Below, in pieces: positions 23,485-34,990 of a DNA stretch of 64,000 nt. The DNA comes from Arabidopsis thaliana (taxonomy: Eukaryota; Streptophyta; Magnoliopsida; Brassicales; Brassicaceae), in the NCBI RefSeq assembly GCF_000001735.4, contig NC_003071.7, positions 2,925,001 to 2,989,000 of the forward strand, read 5' to 3'. The notes under the pieces are model-generated. The model was not told the origin of the DNA. It made no database searches and saw only the letters and a program-made list of their open reading frames with translations. Every line of letters starts with the position of its first letter. Position 1 is the first letter of the stretch. A program made the position numbers and the translations under genes.

Positions 23485-23995
23485 AACGTAGTCCCAAATT
23501 TGCAACGTAGTTGTGACTTTAAGTATTTTAACCATATAAAGTTTTACTCATTAAACTAAGAGATCTCCTTTAGGATTCTAATTTTGTGAAATCATATGTA
23601 CAATTTTTTTTTTTAACTCTTACACATTAAAATTCATATGGTCAGTGTAATAAAATAGCGTCACAAAACAGTGACATTTTGTGACTATGTTGCAACTACG
23701 TTGCAACTCTCGCGATTTTATTTATATATTCACCAATAGAAAATTATGAATATGTTAAGTTCTAAGGTTTCTACAACGATAAGAAGTGCAAAGATGTTAA
23801 AAATCATTATAATACCAAAAAAACTTGATTTTTTAATGTTTTAAACAAAAATTCTAAACTCACATAAATGTTATATGTGATGTGAACTAATGGTTTTTTA
23901 AATTTTTTTAATTTTCTTTGCATTTCATGTATTTATTTATTAGACAGATTGTTCTTGTTTAGTATTATGATTTCAATTATCTTAACCTTATAGAT
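23485..23995 (+). repeat. Dispersed repeat, copy B
   Basis: Same-orientation partner of 14985-15495. Similarity fades after the shared block ACCTTATAGATA. Both copies keep TTGCAACTCTCGC and CACCAATAGAAAATT. Confidence 0.7.
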
Positions 23996-24539
23996 AGAAC
24001 TTTTTTTTTAAGTGATATTTTGATGGTGAAGCTTACTAGAGAAGATGAATTATTATTGTTTTGATATACAATTTCAAATGAAAATGTAACACTTTTTTCC
24101 AAGAAAAAGGACAACATGCATCATCGAGTTCTTTTATGGTTTGGGGGAAAATGAAAGTGATGAGCTATGTTTCTCATCTGTCCATTTTTGGTTATCTTTT
24201 TGCATTATTGTTTTTATTTGTTTCCTCATATTCATTAGGATAAGAAAAATGGGTAAAAAAATAACATTATCTTTTTTAGAAACATGAAAAGACCCATAAC
24301 TCTTTATGGGTTTTTAAACCTTCACATTTTAATAAAATGTAAAATAGCATATAATATTAATAAAATCAATTTAAAATAAAAGAATCCATTATACTTAAAT
24401 TTAAATAAATAAATAGTTTGGTTTATAATTCTTTTTCCTAAATTCTATTTTACAATTGTTTTTTTTTTCTAATTGAAGTTCTTTAGTTTTTGTGTTAACA
24501 AATTTTTTTTTTTTTGTGCACAAACTTAATTATATTGCT

Positions 24540-24965
24540 CAAATGATGTTCTGTCCATACAAACAAAGACATAGTTTTGTGAGAGTATCAACCACAACAT
24601 TAGATGACCGAAGAATAAATCGGCACATAAAGCTAGCAAAAGAGTTGATGCTTAATAGAATGTCTTCCAAAATACTGTGAAATTCCAAAAGAACTGAACG
24701 AGAGTTTATAGCTCCGATTAGTTGTGGACAATCAGACTCAAGCAGAAAGTGATCCACTCCTAAGCTGGCTGCATCCAGAATTGCAACTCTATAGGCTAAA
24801 CTTTCAGCCATGAAAGGTGATGAAACGTTCTCGAAAATCTCAGAACACGTTGAGGTCCCTCCTGACCCCGGTTCCTTAAAACTCTAGCCAAGTACCGCCA
24901 AGTCCCGCCACTTTGATGTCCTCTCGCCAAGCCGCATCCGTTCTACACAATACACCTTGCCATAA
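24540..24965 (-). pseudogene. LINE-derived RNase H domain fragment (RVT_3-like)
   Basis: The minus strand from about 24965 reads DAAWREDIKVAGLGG, then after frame disruption MAESLAYRVAILDAASLG, LESDCPQLIGAINS, LHSIL-like ILEDILLSI, FIRSSNxxAD-like ILRSSNVVVDTLTKL. This is the order of the plant LINE RNase H domain, with the first Asp and the ESD motif visible. The final Ala-Asp is Val-Asp here. It is an isolated fragment with at least one frameshift and no adjoining reverse transcriptase. Confidence 0.75.
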
Positions 24966-26011
24966 ATTATATAAAATTATATAATTTTTTTTTTCAAATT
25001 TAGTTGAGGTATAGTAAAACGTTTTCGTTACGGTTATATCCAGTCTATGCCCAAAATTTATTGTTTGGAAAATCGGTTTCATATTTATGATACCATATGC
25101 AGTCTATGCCTAAAATTTATTCCAGACGGAGTTTATGTATGATTCCATTTTTCGATAAAAATTAAGTATTTTGTGTTATATATGATTTTTTATTAATTTT
25201 ATGTACTAATTGAAAATAACAGTTAATAATAATTTATTTTGTTGAGTTATAGAAATTCATCATCATAAAACCAGATTAGTTTTTCTAATAGTAAAAGCGT
25301 CATATAAATTTTTATATCAAACTGAATATGAAATTTATGTTTAAAAAGTTATTTGGTTTGATTACACAAGTTTAGAAAAAACTATGCTAATAATTTTGAC
25401 CAATTTGAAATTCAAAACTTGAAAAGTTAGAACCAATTCGAACAAAAAAATAAACATAATGGGTAATCAATGAATTTCTGTAGTTTATGTACCAGTTTCT
25501 AGTGGGAACGACACTGATTTCTTTTAATAGAGTAAGAAAAAAAATTAGAAAGAAAAATAGGAAACTAGAATTTGCAAAAATAAATTACAAACTAAGTTTT
25601 TATTTATTTATTTATTTGATTCATTAATATTAGGGGTTATTTTACCACTTTTAAAAAACTGAGGGTTTAAAAATCCACAAAAAAAAGTTGAGAATTTTTT
25701 CATGATTGTAGATAATGTGAGGTTTTTTTTTATCCATTTTTCCATTAGGATGAGTTGTTTGTTATTAAATAAGAGGATGATTTGTATCAAACAAGAAGAT
25801 ATAAAGTTGATACTTGAACAAGAGTGTGATTAGTTTTGCTAAATTAAGCACATATGCATATGACAAGTTGTGTGGGTGAGAGACTCATCATAAAACCAAA
25901 AATGAATGTGAGAGATTCATCAAGACACAACATAAGTTTCTTAAAGTACTTAATTTTACGATTCTTTCTTTTGTTTTGTTCAACTACTATCCTTTATATG
26001 GCACACGTTTA
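24966..26011. other. AT-rich intergenic DNA
   Basis: No gene seen. A short direct repeat of AGTCTATGCCCAAAATTTATT (25046-25066) recurs with one change at 25103-25123. Confidence 0.55.
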
Positions 26012-26439
26012 TCTATACTCTCTTAAAAAGGAACGCATGAGATGATCACAACTTATACGAGAAATTCAAATAAAATAAAAAGATTGTATTTATATCTTGT
26101 ATTTGGAAACTTTAGATTGAAATGAAAATGTAATGATTTCTTTCAAGAAGAAAGACCGCATGCACCATCCGATGTTTTTCAAGGTAAGGGGGAAAATGAG
26201 AGTGATAATGAGCTTTGATTCTCATAAGAACTATTTTTGGTGTTCTTTCTTTCATTATTGTTTTTAGTTTCTTTATATGAAGTTTCAAATGAAAAATGTA
26301 ACACTTAGATTCCTTCTAAATAAACGCACATCTCTCATTTTCTCTAACTCACAATATTTCTCACTAGTTCTTCAAAAGTTACATAAATTATTTTGCTTAA
26401 GCTAAGAAAATAAGTAAATTAAGTATGATATATATACAT

Positions 26440-26472
26440 ATAAATATATATATATATATATATGTATATATG
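26440..26472. repeat. AT microsatellite
   Basis: Run of alternating AT with a few interruptions. Similar runs occur at about 55322-55338 and 61469-61490. Confidence 0.85.
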
Positions 26473-26612
26473 TCTTATTTACTGATTCAAAAACCTTAAG
26501 TAATTGAATTCTTTATTTGTTTGTTTTCTTAGCTTCAGTGTGTTTGATAATGGAGATAAGAAAAATAATGTATGTTTGATAATTGTGTGTTTTTATGTTT
26601 GTAGACATGCAT

Positions 26613-26800
26613 GTTTTTTGTGAAAACTGTGGGAAGTCAAACTGTGACAATCGATGTCAAAGGTAACATGACCCAAAATCGGGAAATTGAAGTCTCTTCG
26701 AGAAGCGAAAGAGGGGATTTTGGCTAACAAATAGAGGATCTACTTCAAAGGGAAGATGTTGGCGGACGGTGGAGCTACCAACTAAGATTTAAAATTTTAT
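26613..26800 (+). pseudogene. Ubiquitin-like domain fragment
   Basis: Translation gives MFFVKTVGSQTVTIDVKG, which follows the first two beta strands of ubiquitin-family proteins. After a one-base frame change come KIGKLKSLREAKEGILANK, a TAG, then RIYFKGKMLADGGATN and a TAA. This keeps the family order: the central helix, the EGI turn, the RI-F-GK-L-DG segment. The N-terminal Met-x-x-Phe-Val-Lys-Thr spacing and GK/DGG motifs are the main support. It ends before the C-terminal tail and has one frameshift and two stops, so it is dead. It lies inside the candidate Helitron, which could have captured it. Confidence 0.6.
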
Positions 26801-28604
26801 AGTTTAAGGAATTGTGTTGGTCTTTTAACTTTTTGTTCGTCCAATGGTAGGTCTTTAAGCGGGTTTCTTAAAAAACAAAAAAACTATTATTAAATTAAAA
26901 ATTACACATATTTTCTTTCATAAAATTTAATAATTAATCTAAATTTTTAAATTTTAAACATACATGATATAAATATTGAAAATCGGAATAACGATAGTTG
27001 TTAGCTTGATTTCCGCCAAATTTGTGCCGTAAAATTTAACTCTTAAATTAATTATGAAAAAGTAATAGTGAAATTATTAAGAAATGATTTCTTAAAGTTT
27101 GAGTTTTTCATTTAAAAATTTTAAATAATTCTCATTTCTAAAATCATTAGTTTAACTATTTTAATTAACAGTTAATATTTAAAACTAATTTAATTTTTAA
27201 ACTAATCTTGAAGAAAAAAATAAAATCCAAACATGATACACATATTCCTTGCCTAAAAATTAGATGATTATTATGAAAAAACTAAATAAATATGCAAATT
27301 AAATATATCTAAGCTATTCGAGATTTATGCTAAGAAAACAAGTAATTTGAAAGACTGTTTTGTATGACTGTTTTGTATTTTTTTTTTTATTCTGCTAGAT
27401 CGTTCAATATGAAAGAAGAAGAATCTCAAGGTAAATTTCTCGACTTCGTAAATTCTATCCTTCATAGTCTCCCTTTTTGTACATCATATTTCTTTAGAAC
27501 AAACGTTTAATACCTTCTAACTGCCAGAATGGAGGCCACGGTAGAAGTTACACAAAAACATATTCACACTCTCAGTTTATGGGATTACAAACTTTCACTA
27601 CTATAAACTCTATAAATACTCAAACAGACATTGTTTATACCGGATTATATGTGTTTCAGACAGCATTAGTAAATGTTTACCAAGGTGAAAGGAACATAAA
27701 AACGATACAGAACCACCATCATGTACAACCTACACAGAAATTACAAAATGAAAACATCAGATACAACTCAAGTTGACAATATATATATACACAACATTGA
27801 ATAGTTACTCACCTGAATAATCACTGAGGTGGTGGTATTTGGAACAACTCTCAAAACACAAATACTCTGTAGCGTCCTTTTCAGTATCGTTTCATACTCT
27901 TTTTCAACTTTTCCTATCAATATTCAAAGCAAAAGAAATTCACATCTAAAAACCAAGAATCACCTGTACTACATACTCAAGCGACAAAACAAGCCTCTTT
28001 CTGAAAAACTAAACGCATTTACGATTACCAATCTATCCGGTTTAAGGCTTCCATATGACTTCAAACAAGCCTTCTCAGCATTTTCGTTCTTCTTCGTTCT
28101 TGCTTTAGGTCCGTATTGCGCAGATAGAACTTTTGTATCCTCTGAAAATATAAACGAGAGAGTTCCATGTATCCCATTCAAAAAGGATAAAAACAACTTT
28201 GTACCCATAATAGATATTGAGAAAGCTGATAAAGTACCTTCTGACCAACTAGGAGAGCCATGAGGACGATGAAGGATATTACGCGAATAAGCAAGAGGTT
28301 TCAGCTGACAAGTAAGTCTTTCACGAGTTATATTTCAAGTAAAAAAAAAAGATATAATCTTAAAAATTGTAACTACATAAGATAGTTTTAGTTTTATTAA
28401 TTAACTACATAATAACGAATAAAAAATAAACATAAATTAGCAAAAACAATCAATAATTGTTTTTCACAATTTTCAAAACAAACTCACGCTTCACAATTTT
28501 CAAAACAAACCCACGCTACACGTGGGTATTTATCTAGTATAATATAAAAGACATGAAAAAAGAATCACATTTCAAAGACTGTTTGTACTCGAAAAATCGA
28601 AATT

Positions 28605-29722
28605 CTAAACTTGCAGTGATCTGAATTCCAAAGGAACCGAGGTCAAACTTGGAAGATGGACACATTGAGAAAACCCAAGAGAGACAGAATCTATTTGAAT
28701 CTTCTTGCAGAAGTCTCCCCTCGCAATAAAGATGCAACCCACTCCAGTTTGATTGTCGTCACAGCACAGGATAAGGGTCATGTCATGGATGAAGTAACTA
28801 ATATCAGAAAGCTGATGGAATAGCGAGGGAAAATCAGGTATTGACAGTGTCATCAAGTTTAACCACACCACATTATTACTAGAGTTAATCATGTCATTTG
28901 TTACCCAAATCTCTGTATTACTTGATATACGAGATTGCTTTAACAATGCAAACTGATCGCCCTTAAATACAGTGAGGACAAGTTTATCTCGTAAGCCAGA
29001 AACATGCTTCCCACAAGGAAGGAGACAAAAGTGCATGGATATTTCTGTGGAGAAATCAAAGCTTCCGAGAAAATGCTCACGAGTATCTTCATTGTAAGCA
29101 GTCCAATACAAATTTCCATTCAAGGACACATATTCACCTCGACCTGCCAGCATTGGCCATTCCGGGGAATCAATGAACTTAAACGCTTGAGACGCACATT
29201 CAAAGATCGCAAATCTGTGGCCGATTTTCAGTGTAGTGTCATAGAAACGACTAAAATACCCAAAGATCTTGTAATCCTTTTCGGGTTTACAAGCATCGTA
29301 TCCTACACCGCAAAAACGGAAATCTCTGTCCTCCTTATACTCGATCCACCCAACCTGTCTTAACCATGGATTCCAAATGGTAACCCCTTGGTTCCAAAAG
29401 TCACGAAACAATAATCCATCGCAAGCCGTGATCCTGGTAAATGCCCACTTCTCAGCCTTAAAATGAAATTGACAGGCTAGCTCACGCACCTCTATCTTCG
29501 GATCAAAGTCGTCCAGGCCGATGGTTCCTATCGAATAAATCTTGGATTCGGGCAGGATGATAAATTGGGGACGTGCACAACCCAAGCTTTTCTTGATGAA
29601 CCATTTGTCGTTGAGAAGATCGTTCAGTGTTTACATACGGATCTTACCCGAACAAGGGATCCAGGTGGAAGCCGACACAGTATCTCTTCCTCCAACTCCC
29701 ACGGAAGCTTCCCCGACGCCAT
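28605..29722 (-). pseudogene. F-box protein with F-box-associated domain, one-base frameshift
   Basis: F-box proteins select substrates for SCF ubiquitin ligases. From the ATG at 29722 the minus strand reads MASGKLPWELEEEILCRLPP, then VRVRSVCKH, a typical F-box. At 29624-29626 a TGA appears where Trp is expected (CACTGAACGAT instead of CACTGGAACGAT). In the next frame the protein continues through LGCARPQFIILP to the end at 28605, about 326 residues of F-box-associated domain (CDGLLFRDF, VTIWNPWLRQVGWIEY, GNLYWTAY, EIWVTNDM). A single missing G therefore separates the two halves; apart from this the gene is open. It could be a recent pseudogene, a sequencing error, or a polymorphism. Confidence 0.8.
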
Positions 29723-30797
29723 TACCTTTCTCCGACTTCGGTGGCTTTAGAGGAGAATCTATATATATACCACCGCGTGTACGACTCAAATAAATAAGAA
29801 AAGGAATATTTTTATCTGTTACGAAAATGAAATAACACCCTTTTTTGGGGATAATATTAAATAATTCTTAAAAGTAAATGTCAAATAATTCTTAATAATT
29901 ATTTAGGAAAGAGATTTATCTTCCAATAATAAAATTACTGAATAATTATTTCTCAAGGATAAGAAGTTAAAAACATAGATTTGAGGAATAAATAAAAAAA
30001 CAATTATTCTTTAAATTGTTTATAAAAAAGAAAGAAATATATCTTTCAATAAGAACTGCATATTTTTGTAAGAAATAAGAAAAAAAATTCATTTCTTAAG
30101 AGTTAAGAACAAGAAGACAATATTTGGAGAAATATTCTGTTTATATATTCTGTTTTTAATTGTTAACCTTGTAACCTGTTTACGACAAAAATAGAGAAGA
30201 TCTATTGGTTTTAATCAGCAGAATCTAGCAAGAAACTAGATTGATTACCATTATACGAGATTACAAGAATTGATTTCGATGCAAAACTTAATTTGTAAAT
30301 TTGTAATTCAGCTAAAGGTAGTTGGTCGGTAGGTTTGACACAGAACATATAACCTAATTTTTATATGACTATGGTTTTGCCTATGTGATCTCTACAGCTT
30401 CATTGATCAACTTGAAAACTAGTTCTAAACTTTTTCACAAAATACCAACACTGAGACTAATCAATCACATCAAATCTAGAGCAGCATAAGTATTGAATAT
30501 TGGTTTAATTTAAACAAATTTCTCTACATATACAAGTTAAATGTCTGAAAATAAACTTAATTTAAACTTTTTTAAAACAAATAAATGGTTTTTTAATTAA
30601 TCAATATAAAAAAATCGCCTTTAAATTCCCTTGGAAACATAAATATTGCGCATCGGTTTAATTTTTTAAAAATTACCAAAAGAGGAAAGCTGAAAACCAA
30701 AACCCTAAAATAATATTAAGAGCCACGTTATCCTAATAGATCAAATGATAACATAACATTGAGAGCCACCTGCTGCCGTTTTCTTCGGCGACTAACG
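29723..30797. other. Intergenic between divergent F-box genes
   Basis: AT-rich, no gene seen. It separates the minus-strand F-box gene from the plus-strand cluster and so holds both promoters. The last 80 bases resemble the leader of the intact F-box gene downstream (shared TTGAGAGCCAC and TTTTCTTC). Confidence 0.55.
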
Positions 30798-31880
30798 ATG
30801 ACGATGCCGAATCTTCCAAATGAGTTGGTAGAGGAGATTCTCAGCTTTTTTCCAGCCACATATCTGAAACGTTTGAGCTACTTGCAAACCATGGAACCGT
30901 TTGATCCACAACGACAAGAGATTCGCAAGAAAGCACTACGATAACGCCGCAAAGGAGTTTCTGGTTTTCATGTTGAGGAAGAACTTCAGGATTTGTCTGA
31001 TAGGCGTCAATCTCCATGGACCTAGCTGATCCATCTGCAGAGGTGAAAGGTGAGCTTACCCTACCAGATCCGTATTTTAAGAACTCTGCTGATGAATTCG
31101 ATATAGATAGAGTCTTTCACTGTGACGGCCTATTGTTATGCACTTCCCAACTCGAACGTAGAATGGTTGTTTGGAACCCGTTAACTGGTGAAACCAAGTG
31201 GATCCAAACCCACGAAGAAGACAAGAACATATCCTGCAAAAAGAGCTACAAAATCATGGGGTTTTATCGTAGTGGTAGCAAAGTTTGGGAATACGATTTT
31301 GAACTCTGATTCATGGAGGGTTCTTAATGGTATCCTTCCAAAATGGTACTTGGATGAATCTTGTAAGTGCGTGTCTTTGAAGCGAAATACTTACATGCTT
31401 GCTAGAGCTGTAACAGAAATGGGCTTTCACACCTATCCTTGCACAGTTACGATTTTTCAACAGAGAAATTTGCACCTGTGTCTCTTCCTTTTCCCTCTCA
31501 CGCCCGTAGTTCGAATGGTGCTAATCGTCTTTCCGTTGTTAGAGGAGAGACGAGATAAGAGATCCAAGGCTGAGATATGGGTGACAAATAAGATTGATGA
31601 CACCACCGAAGGAGCAGTTTCTTGGACCAAGGTCTTAGTATTGGATTTGAGCAGGGATCTTCAAGCCTTGTTTACTTCAAATTTCTTGGTAGACGAGGAG
31701 AAGAAAGTCTTCATTTGTTGTGTGAGTTGGAAGGAAGACGAAGACGAGAACAAGTCCAAGAAAGTATACATTGTTGGGGAAGACAATAGAGTCAAAGAAA
31801 TTGATTCTGGAGAAGATGCAACCAGTGGATGTGAGCCAACTATTCTTAGTTTGTATGTTCCAAGTTTGGTCTACATGTAA
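30798..31880 (+). pseudogene. F-box / F-box-associated gene, frameshifted paralogue
   Basis: It starts MTMPNLPNELVEEILSFFPA, clearly paralogous to the intact gene at 32561. The frame then breaks several times: after YLKRL, again near 30940 and near 31015 (a TAG follows the remnant VNLHG), and near 31300 within the F-box-associated domain. Recognisable pieces include RVFHCDGLLLCTSQ, VVWNPLTGETKWI, SDSWRVLNGI and EIWVTNKI, ending LYVPSLVYM. With at least three frame disruptions it cannot make the full protein. Confidence 0.85.
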
Positions 31881-32560
31881 TCTCTCTCTCTTTTGTGTGA
31901 GTCTGTGTGTTTTTAAAATTTATCTTGCTTTGAACTGATATTTCATTAAGATGTTGTATTGTCAGATGTTTCAAATGCTCAGTATTGTTCCTTGCCTTAA
32001 ACACAGCTTTTAAAAGTTTATGATCAAACCTCTTCTTGTAGAGAAGATTTTCTAAAGAAGAGAACAGAATTATGTTTCAAATTTTCAAGCTTTTCTAAGT
32101 CGTGATTTATTAAACATGAACCAAGCTTTTCTACTGGTATTTTCTCTGAGTTATCTTTTCCCCCAAGTTACAAGTTGTACAACTAGAAATCATCACTCAT
32201 TCACTTTTAAAGTTCTTCGGTTCTACCACTAAAGCTAATCATGTTATCTTACAAATACACCACTTAAAGTTAAGGAACTAAATCTATTGATAAGAGATCC
32301 ATTAATTAATGGAAGATTAATTCTTGATGATATCTTAATTTTAGGACAAGGAGGATTCTAAGGCCAAAACTTATCGGTTTTGTTGTGTTGCTGGCAGATA
32401 AAGTGAGTGACTCAAAAAAACTTATCCAAATCCTTTGGTATTGATTATCGGTTTATCCGGTTTTTAAACTAAATGCACATAACCAGTTATCTTGAAATGA
32501 AAGATGGAAAGCCCTAGACTATATTGAGAGCCACTTGCCGATTTTCTTCAGTGATCAAAA
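31881..32560. other. Intergenic spacer within F-box cluster
   Basis: It holds the 3' flank of the broken paralogue and the promoter and leader of the next gene. No ORF or repeat of note was seen. Confidence 0.5.
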
Positions 32561-33715
32561 ATGACGTTACCGGAGCTTCCAAAGGATTTAGTAGAAGAGA
32601 TACTCAGTTTTGTTCCGGCCACATCTCTGAAGCGATTACGATCCACTTGCAAAGGATGGAATCGTTTATTCAAAGATGACAAGAGATTCACAAGAATACA
32701 CACTGAAAAAGCCGCAAAGCAGTTTCAACCTCTCACGTTGACGAAGAACTACAGGATTTGTCCTATAAACGTCAATCTCCATGGAACTACTCCATCTCTA
32801 GAGGTTAAAAATGAGGTCAGCTTACTCGATCCTCACTCTAAGAATTCAGCAGCTCAGTTCAATATAGATCGAGTCTTTCACTGTGATGGCTTGTTGTTAT
32901 GCACCTCCCAAAAAGATTCAAGATTCGTCGTTTGGAACCCTTTAACTGGTGTAACCAAGTGGATCGAACTCGGCGATCGTTACAACGAAGGTATGGCTTT
33001 TATTCTTGGATATGACAACAAGTCCTGTAATAAGAGCTACAAAGCCATGAGCTTTAATTATTTAGACAAGGATTCTGAAATCTACGAGTTTAGCTCTGAC
33101 TCATGGAGGGTTATTGATGATATTATCAAGCCACCCCACTACATGGACTACTTTAGAGAGTGTTTCTCTTTGAAGGGAAACACTTACTGGTTGGGTATAG
33201 ATAGAAGACGAAGGCCACCGGACCTTCGCATAACCTTGATCAAATTTGATTTTGGAACAGAGAAATTTGGTTATGTTTCTCTGCCTCCCCCCTGTCAAGT
33301 GCATGGTTTTGAGGCTTCTAATCTTTCCGTTGTCGGAGACGAGAAGCTTTCGGTGTTAGTACAGGCCGGTTCTACATCCAAGACTGAGGTATGGGTGACA
33401 AGTAAGATTGGTGAGGCCAATGTGGTGTCGTGGAGCAAGGTGTTATCATTGTATCCGAAGCCTGACGTTGGTTTTTGGCATGGCCTAAGTTTCTTGCTAG
33501 ACGAGGAGAAGAAAGTCTTCTTGTGTTGTAAGAGTAAGGGATGGATGGAGGAAGAAGACGAGGACAATGTTTACATTGTTGGGGAGGATAATAAATTCAT
33601 ACTACTGAATTTTGGAGTTGAGACAATTGGAGGAGAATCGCCAATTATTACTACTTATGTTCCAAGTTTGGTTCAGATCGAGCTAGCTGGAAGCAAAAGG
33701 AAAACAGATTACTAA
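32561..33715 (+). CDS. F-box and F-box-associated domain protein (intact)
   Basis: A single-exon gene of 384 residues, the usual length of this very large Brassicaceae family. Residues 3-45 are the F-box (LPELPKDLVEEILSFVPA, then LRSTCKGWNRLF), which binds an ASK/SKP1 adaptor in an SCF ubiquitin ligase. From about residue 90 the F-box-associated domain, thought to recognise the substrate, shows RVFHCDGLLLCTSQ, FVVWNPLTGVTKWIE, SDSWRVIDDI, KGNTYWLG and EVWVTSKIG. The ATG follows a leader shared with the broken paralogue upstream and is at the start of the F-box. It is the only undamaged member of four in 6.4 kb. I recall an F-box gene, At2g07140, at the matching place in Arabidopsis. The substrate is unknown. 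Confidence 0.92.
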   Translation: MTLPELPKDLVEEILSFVPATSLKRLRSTCKGWNRLFKDDKRFTRIHTEKAAKQFQPLTLTKNYRICPINVNLHGTTPSLEVKNEVSLLDPHSKNSAAQFNIDRVFHCDGLLLCTSQKDSRFVVWNPLTGVTKWIELGDRYNEGMAFILGYDNKSCNKSYKAMSFNYLDKDSEIYEFSSDSWRVIDDIIKPPHYMDYFRECFSLKGNTYWLGIDRRRRPPDLRITLIKFDFGTEKFGYVSLPPPCQVHGFEASNLSVVGDEKLSVLVQAGSTSKTEVWVTSKIGEANVVSWSKVLSLYPKPDVGFWHGLSFLLDEEKKVFLCCKSKGWMEEEDEDNVYIVGEDNKFILLNFGVETIGGESPIITTYVPSLVQIELAGSKRKTDY

Positions 33716-34244
33716 ACAAGCTCTACATTTAGTGTGTTATAATCCTTGCTTTAAACACAGTTTTATTTTTATTGATCAAACCATGTCTAGTAATGTTTTA
33801 AGAAGAGAAAATTTATGTTCCGAAACTAAAGCTTTTTCTAATTCATGTTGGTCGGTAATTGAGTTTTCAGTTAAAGGTTGTAAGTTTGTGTTGTTTCACT
33901 CAAGAGGCACAAGTAGAAAGAGACACAAGTATGAAGTGACACAACTAATTGAGTTGTTGTGTCTATTTGTTTTCTATATAAACACCTTGTATCGTCATGT
34001 AAATACTAACAAGTTTCAGTTTCAATAAAACAAAGTTTTGTTCTTGTCTTCTTCACAAGAGAAGAGATATGTCTCTCTTACTCTGTTTTTCTTCTTTCTC
34101 TCAATAATCCAACAATTCAATGACAAAAGTGATTCTTAAAACATATACTAACAAAGCTTTCTCATATTGTCTCTTCTTTTCTATACCAAACTCACTCCCT
34201 TACAAAGTTGTACAGCTAGATAACATCCAACCACCCAAAGTTGT
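33716..34244. other. Intergenic, 3' flank of F-box gene
   Basis: No gene seen; short ORFs here have no recognisable features. Confidence 0.5.
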
Positions 34245-34990
34245 GGTCAAAATTATAGGATTTGTTTACTGAACGTAAATCTCAAAGAAACACCATCCAT
34301 AGAGATTAGGGGTGAACTTAAGCGAGTCAGTATATATATCTCAAGTCTTTCACTGTGATATACATCAACAAAGGAGACACTATAATGGTGGTTTGGAACC
34401 CGTTTATGGGTCAAACCAGGTGGATCCAACATATAGATCTTGACAATACACGCTACAACTATGATCATGATCTCTCTCTAGGGTTGGAACTTGGAAATGC
34501 TAGTCACAGCAGCGTGTCTTTATAACACGAACTGAATCCTTGCTCTATTTTGATTTTTCAACTGAGAAATCCCACCTTAATTTGCCTCTTCCCTATCAAT
34601 GTGATAATTATGATGCCAAGGTTCTCCCCGTTGTTGGAGAAGAGAAGCTTTCTGTGTTATAAAAGCGGTGTAGAAAGGGTTCCAAGACTGAGATTTGGGT
34701 GTCAAATAAGTTTCATGACACCACCAAAGCTGTTTCTTGGACCAATGTCTTAGCATTGAAATTGGACAGAGAGCTTAAGTTTCTTGCTCGACGAGGAGAA
34801 GAAAGTCGTCCAAATTTGTCAGAGATGGTTCGACAATGGAAGCTTCAATAACATGTTATATGTTGTTGGGAAGAGTAAACAAGACTTGATAATCGTACCT
34901 GTGATAGCGGTTGGTATTGGCCAGCTATTCTGAATTATGTTCCAAGTAATCAAACTAGCTGGAGGCAAAAGGAAAAGATGTCACTGAATA
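34245..34990 (+). pseudogene. F-box-associated domain remnant
   Basis: Fragments of the same paralogous family occur in order but in changing frames: ETPSIEIRGEL, VVWNPFMGQTRWI (read across 34385-34430), a DFSTE/LPLP-like block, KTEIWVSNK and the closing VPS...QTSWRQKEK. The F-box itself and the start are missing, and the frame is broken many times. It is the oldest-looking member of the cluster. Confidence 0.7.

Larger units (their letters stand above)
20801..24539. other. Non-coding repeat-rich DNA
   Basis: I see no gene. Around 21540-21780 there are several short, related phrases (CGCTAATATACGA, GTCTCAA, CCGTCAC). A tandem pair occupies 22424-22800, and copy B of the 500-bp repeat is at 23485-23995. 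Positions about 24060-24235 resemble 26115-26320 in the same orientation (shared GGGGGAAAATG and TCATTATTGTTTTTA blocks). Confidence 0.55.
26012..28537 (+). mobile_element. Candidate Helitron (non-autonomous)
   Basis: The left end A|TCTATACTCTCTTAAAAAGG resembles 5' ends of Arabidopsis Helitrons, which begin TC inside an A|T target. The right end is a hairpin CCCACG-CTACA-CGTGGG (28510-28526), then TATTTAT and the terminal CTAG at 28534-28537, followed by T. A hairpin about 10 bases before CTRR is the hallmark Helitron 3' end. The 3' end is well supported; pairing it with this 5' end is inference. The interior has no Rep/helicase gene. It holds a ubiquitin-like gene fragment, an AT microsatellite (about 26440-26470) and an unidentified stretch near 27830-28270. 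Confidence 0.5.

Noticed and set aside
14985-23995. The two 500-bp direct repeats as LTRs of one retrotransposon
   Set aside because: No primer-binding site, TG/CA ends or gag-pol lies between them; the interior is a MULE with its own ends.
27829-28263. 144-codon plus-strand frame and minus-strand counterpart
   Set aside because: Neither strand shows a recognisable domain, splice logic or composition of a gene; it lies inside the candidate Helitron. Left as unidentified.
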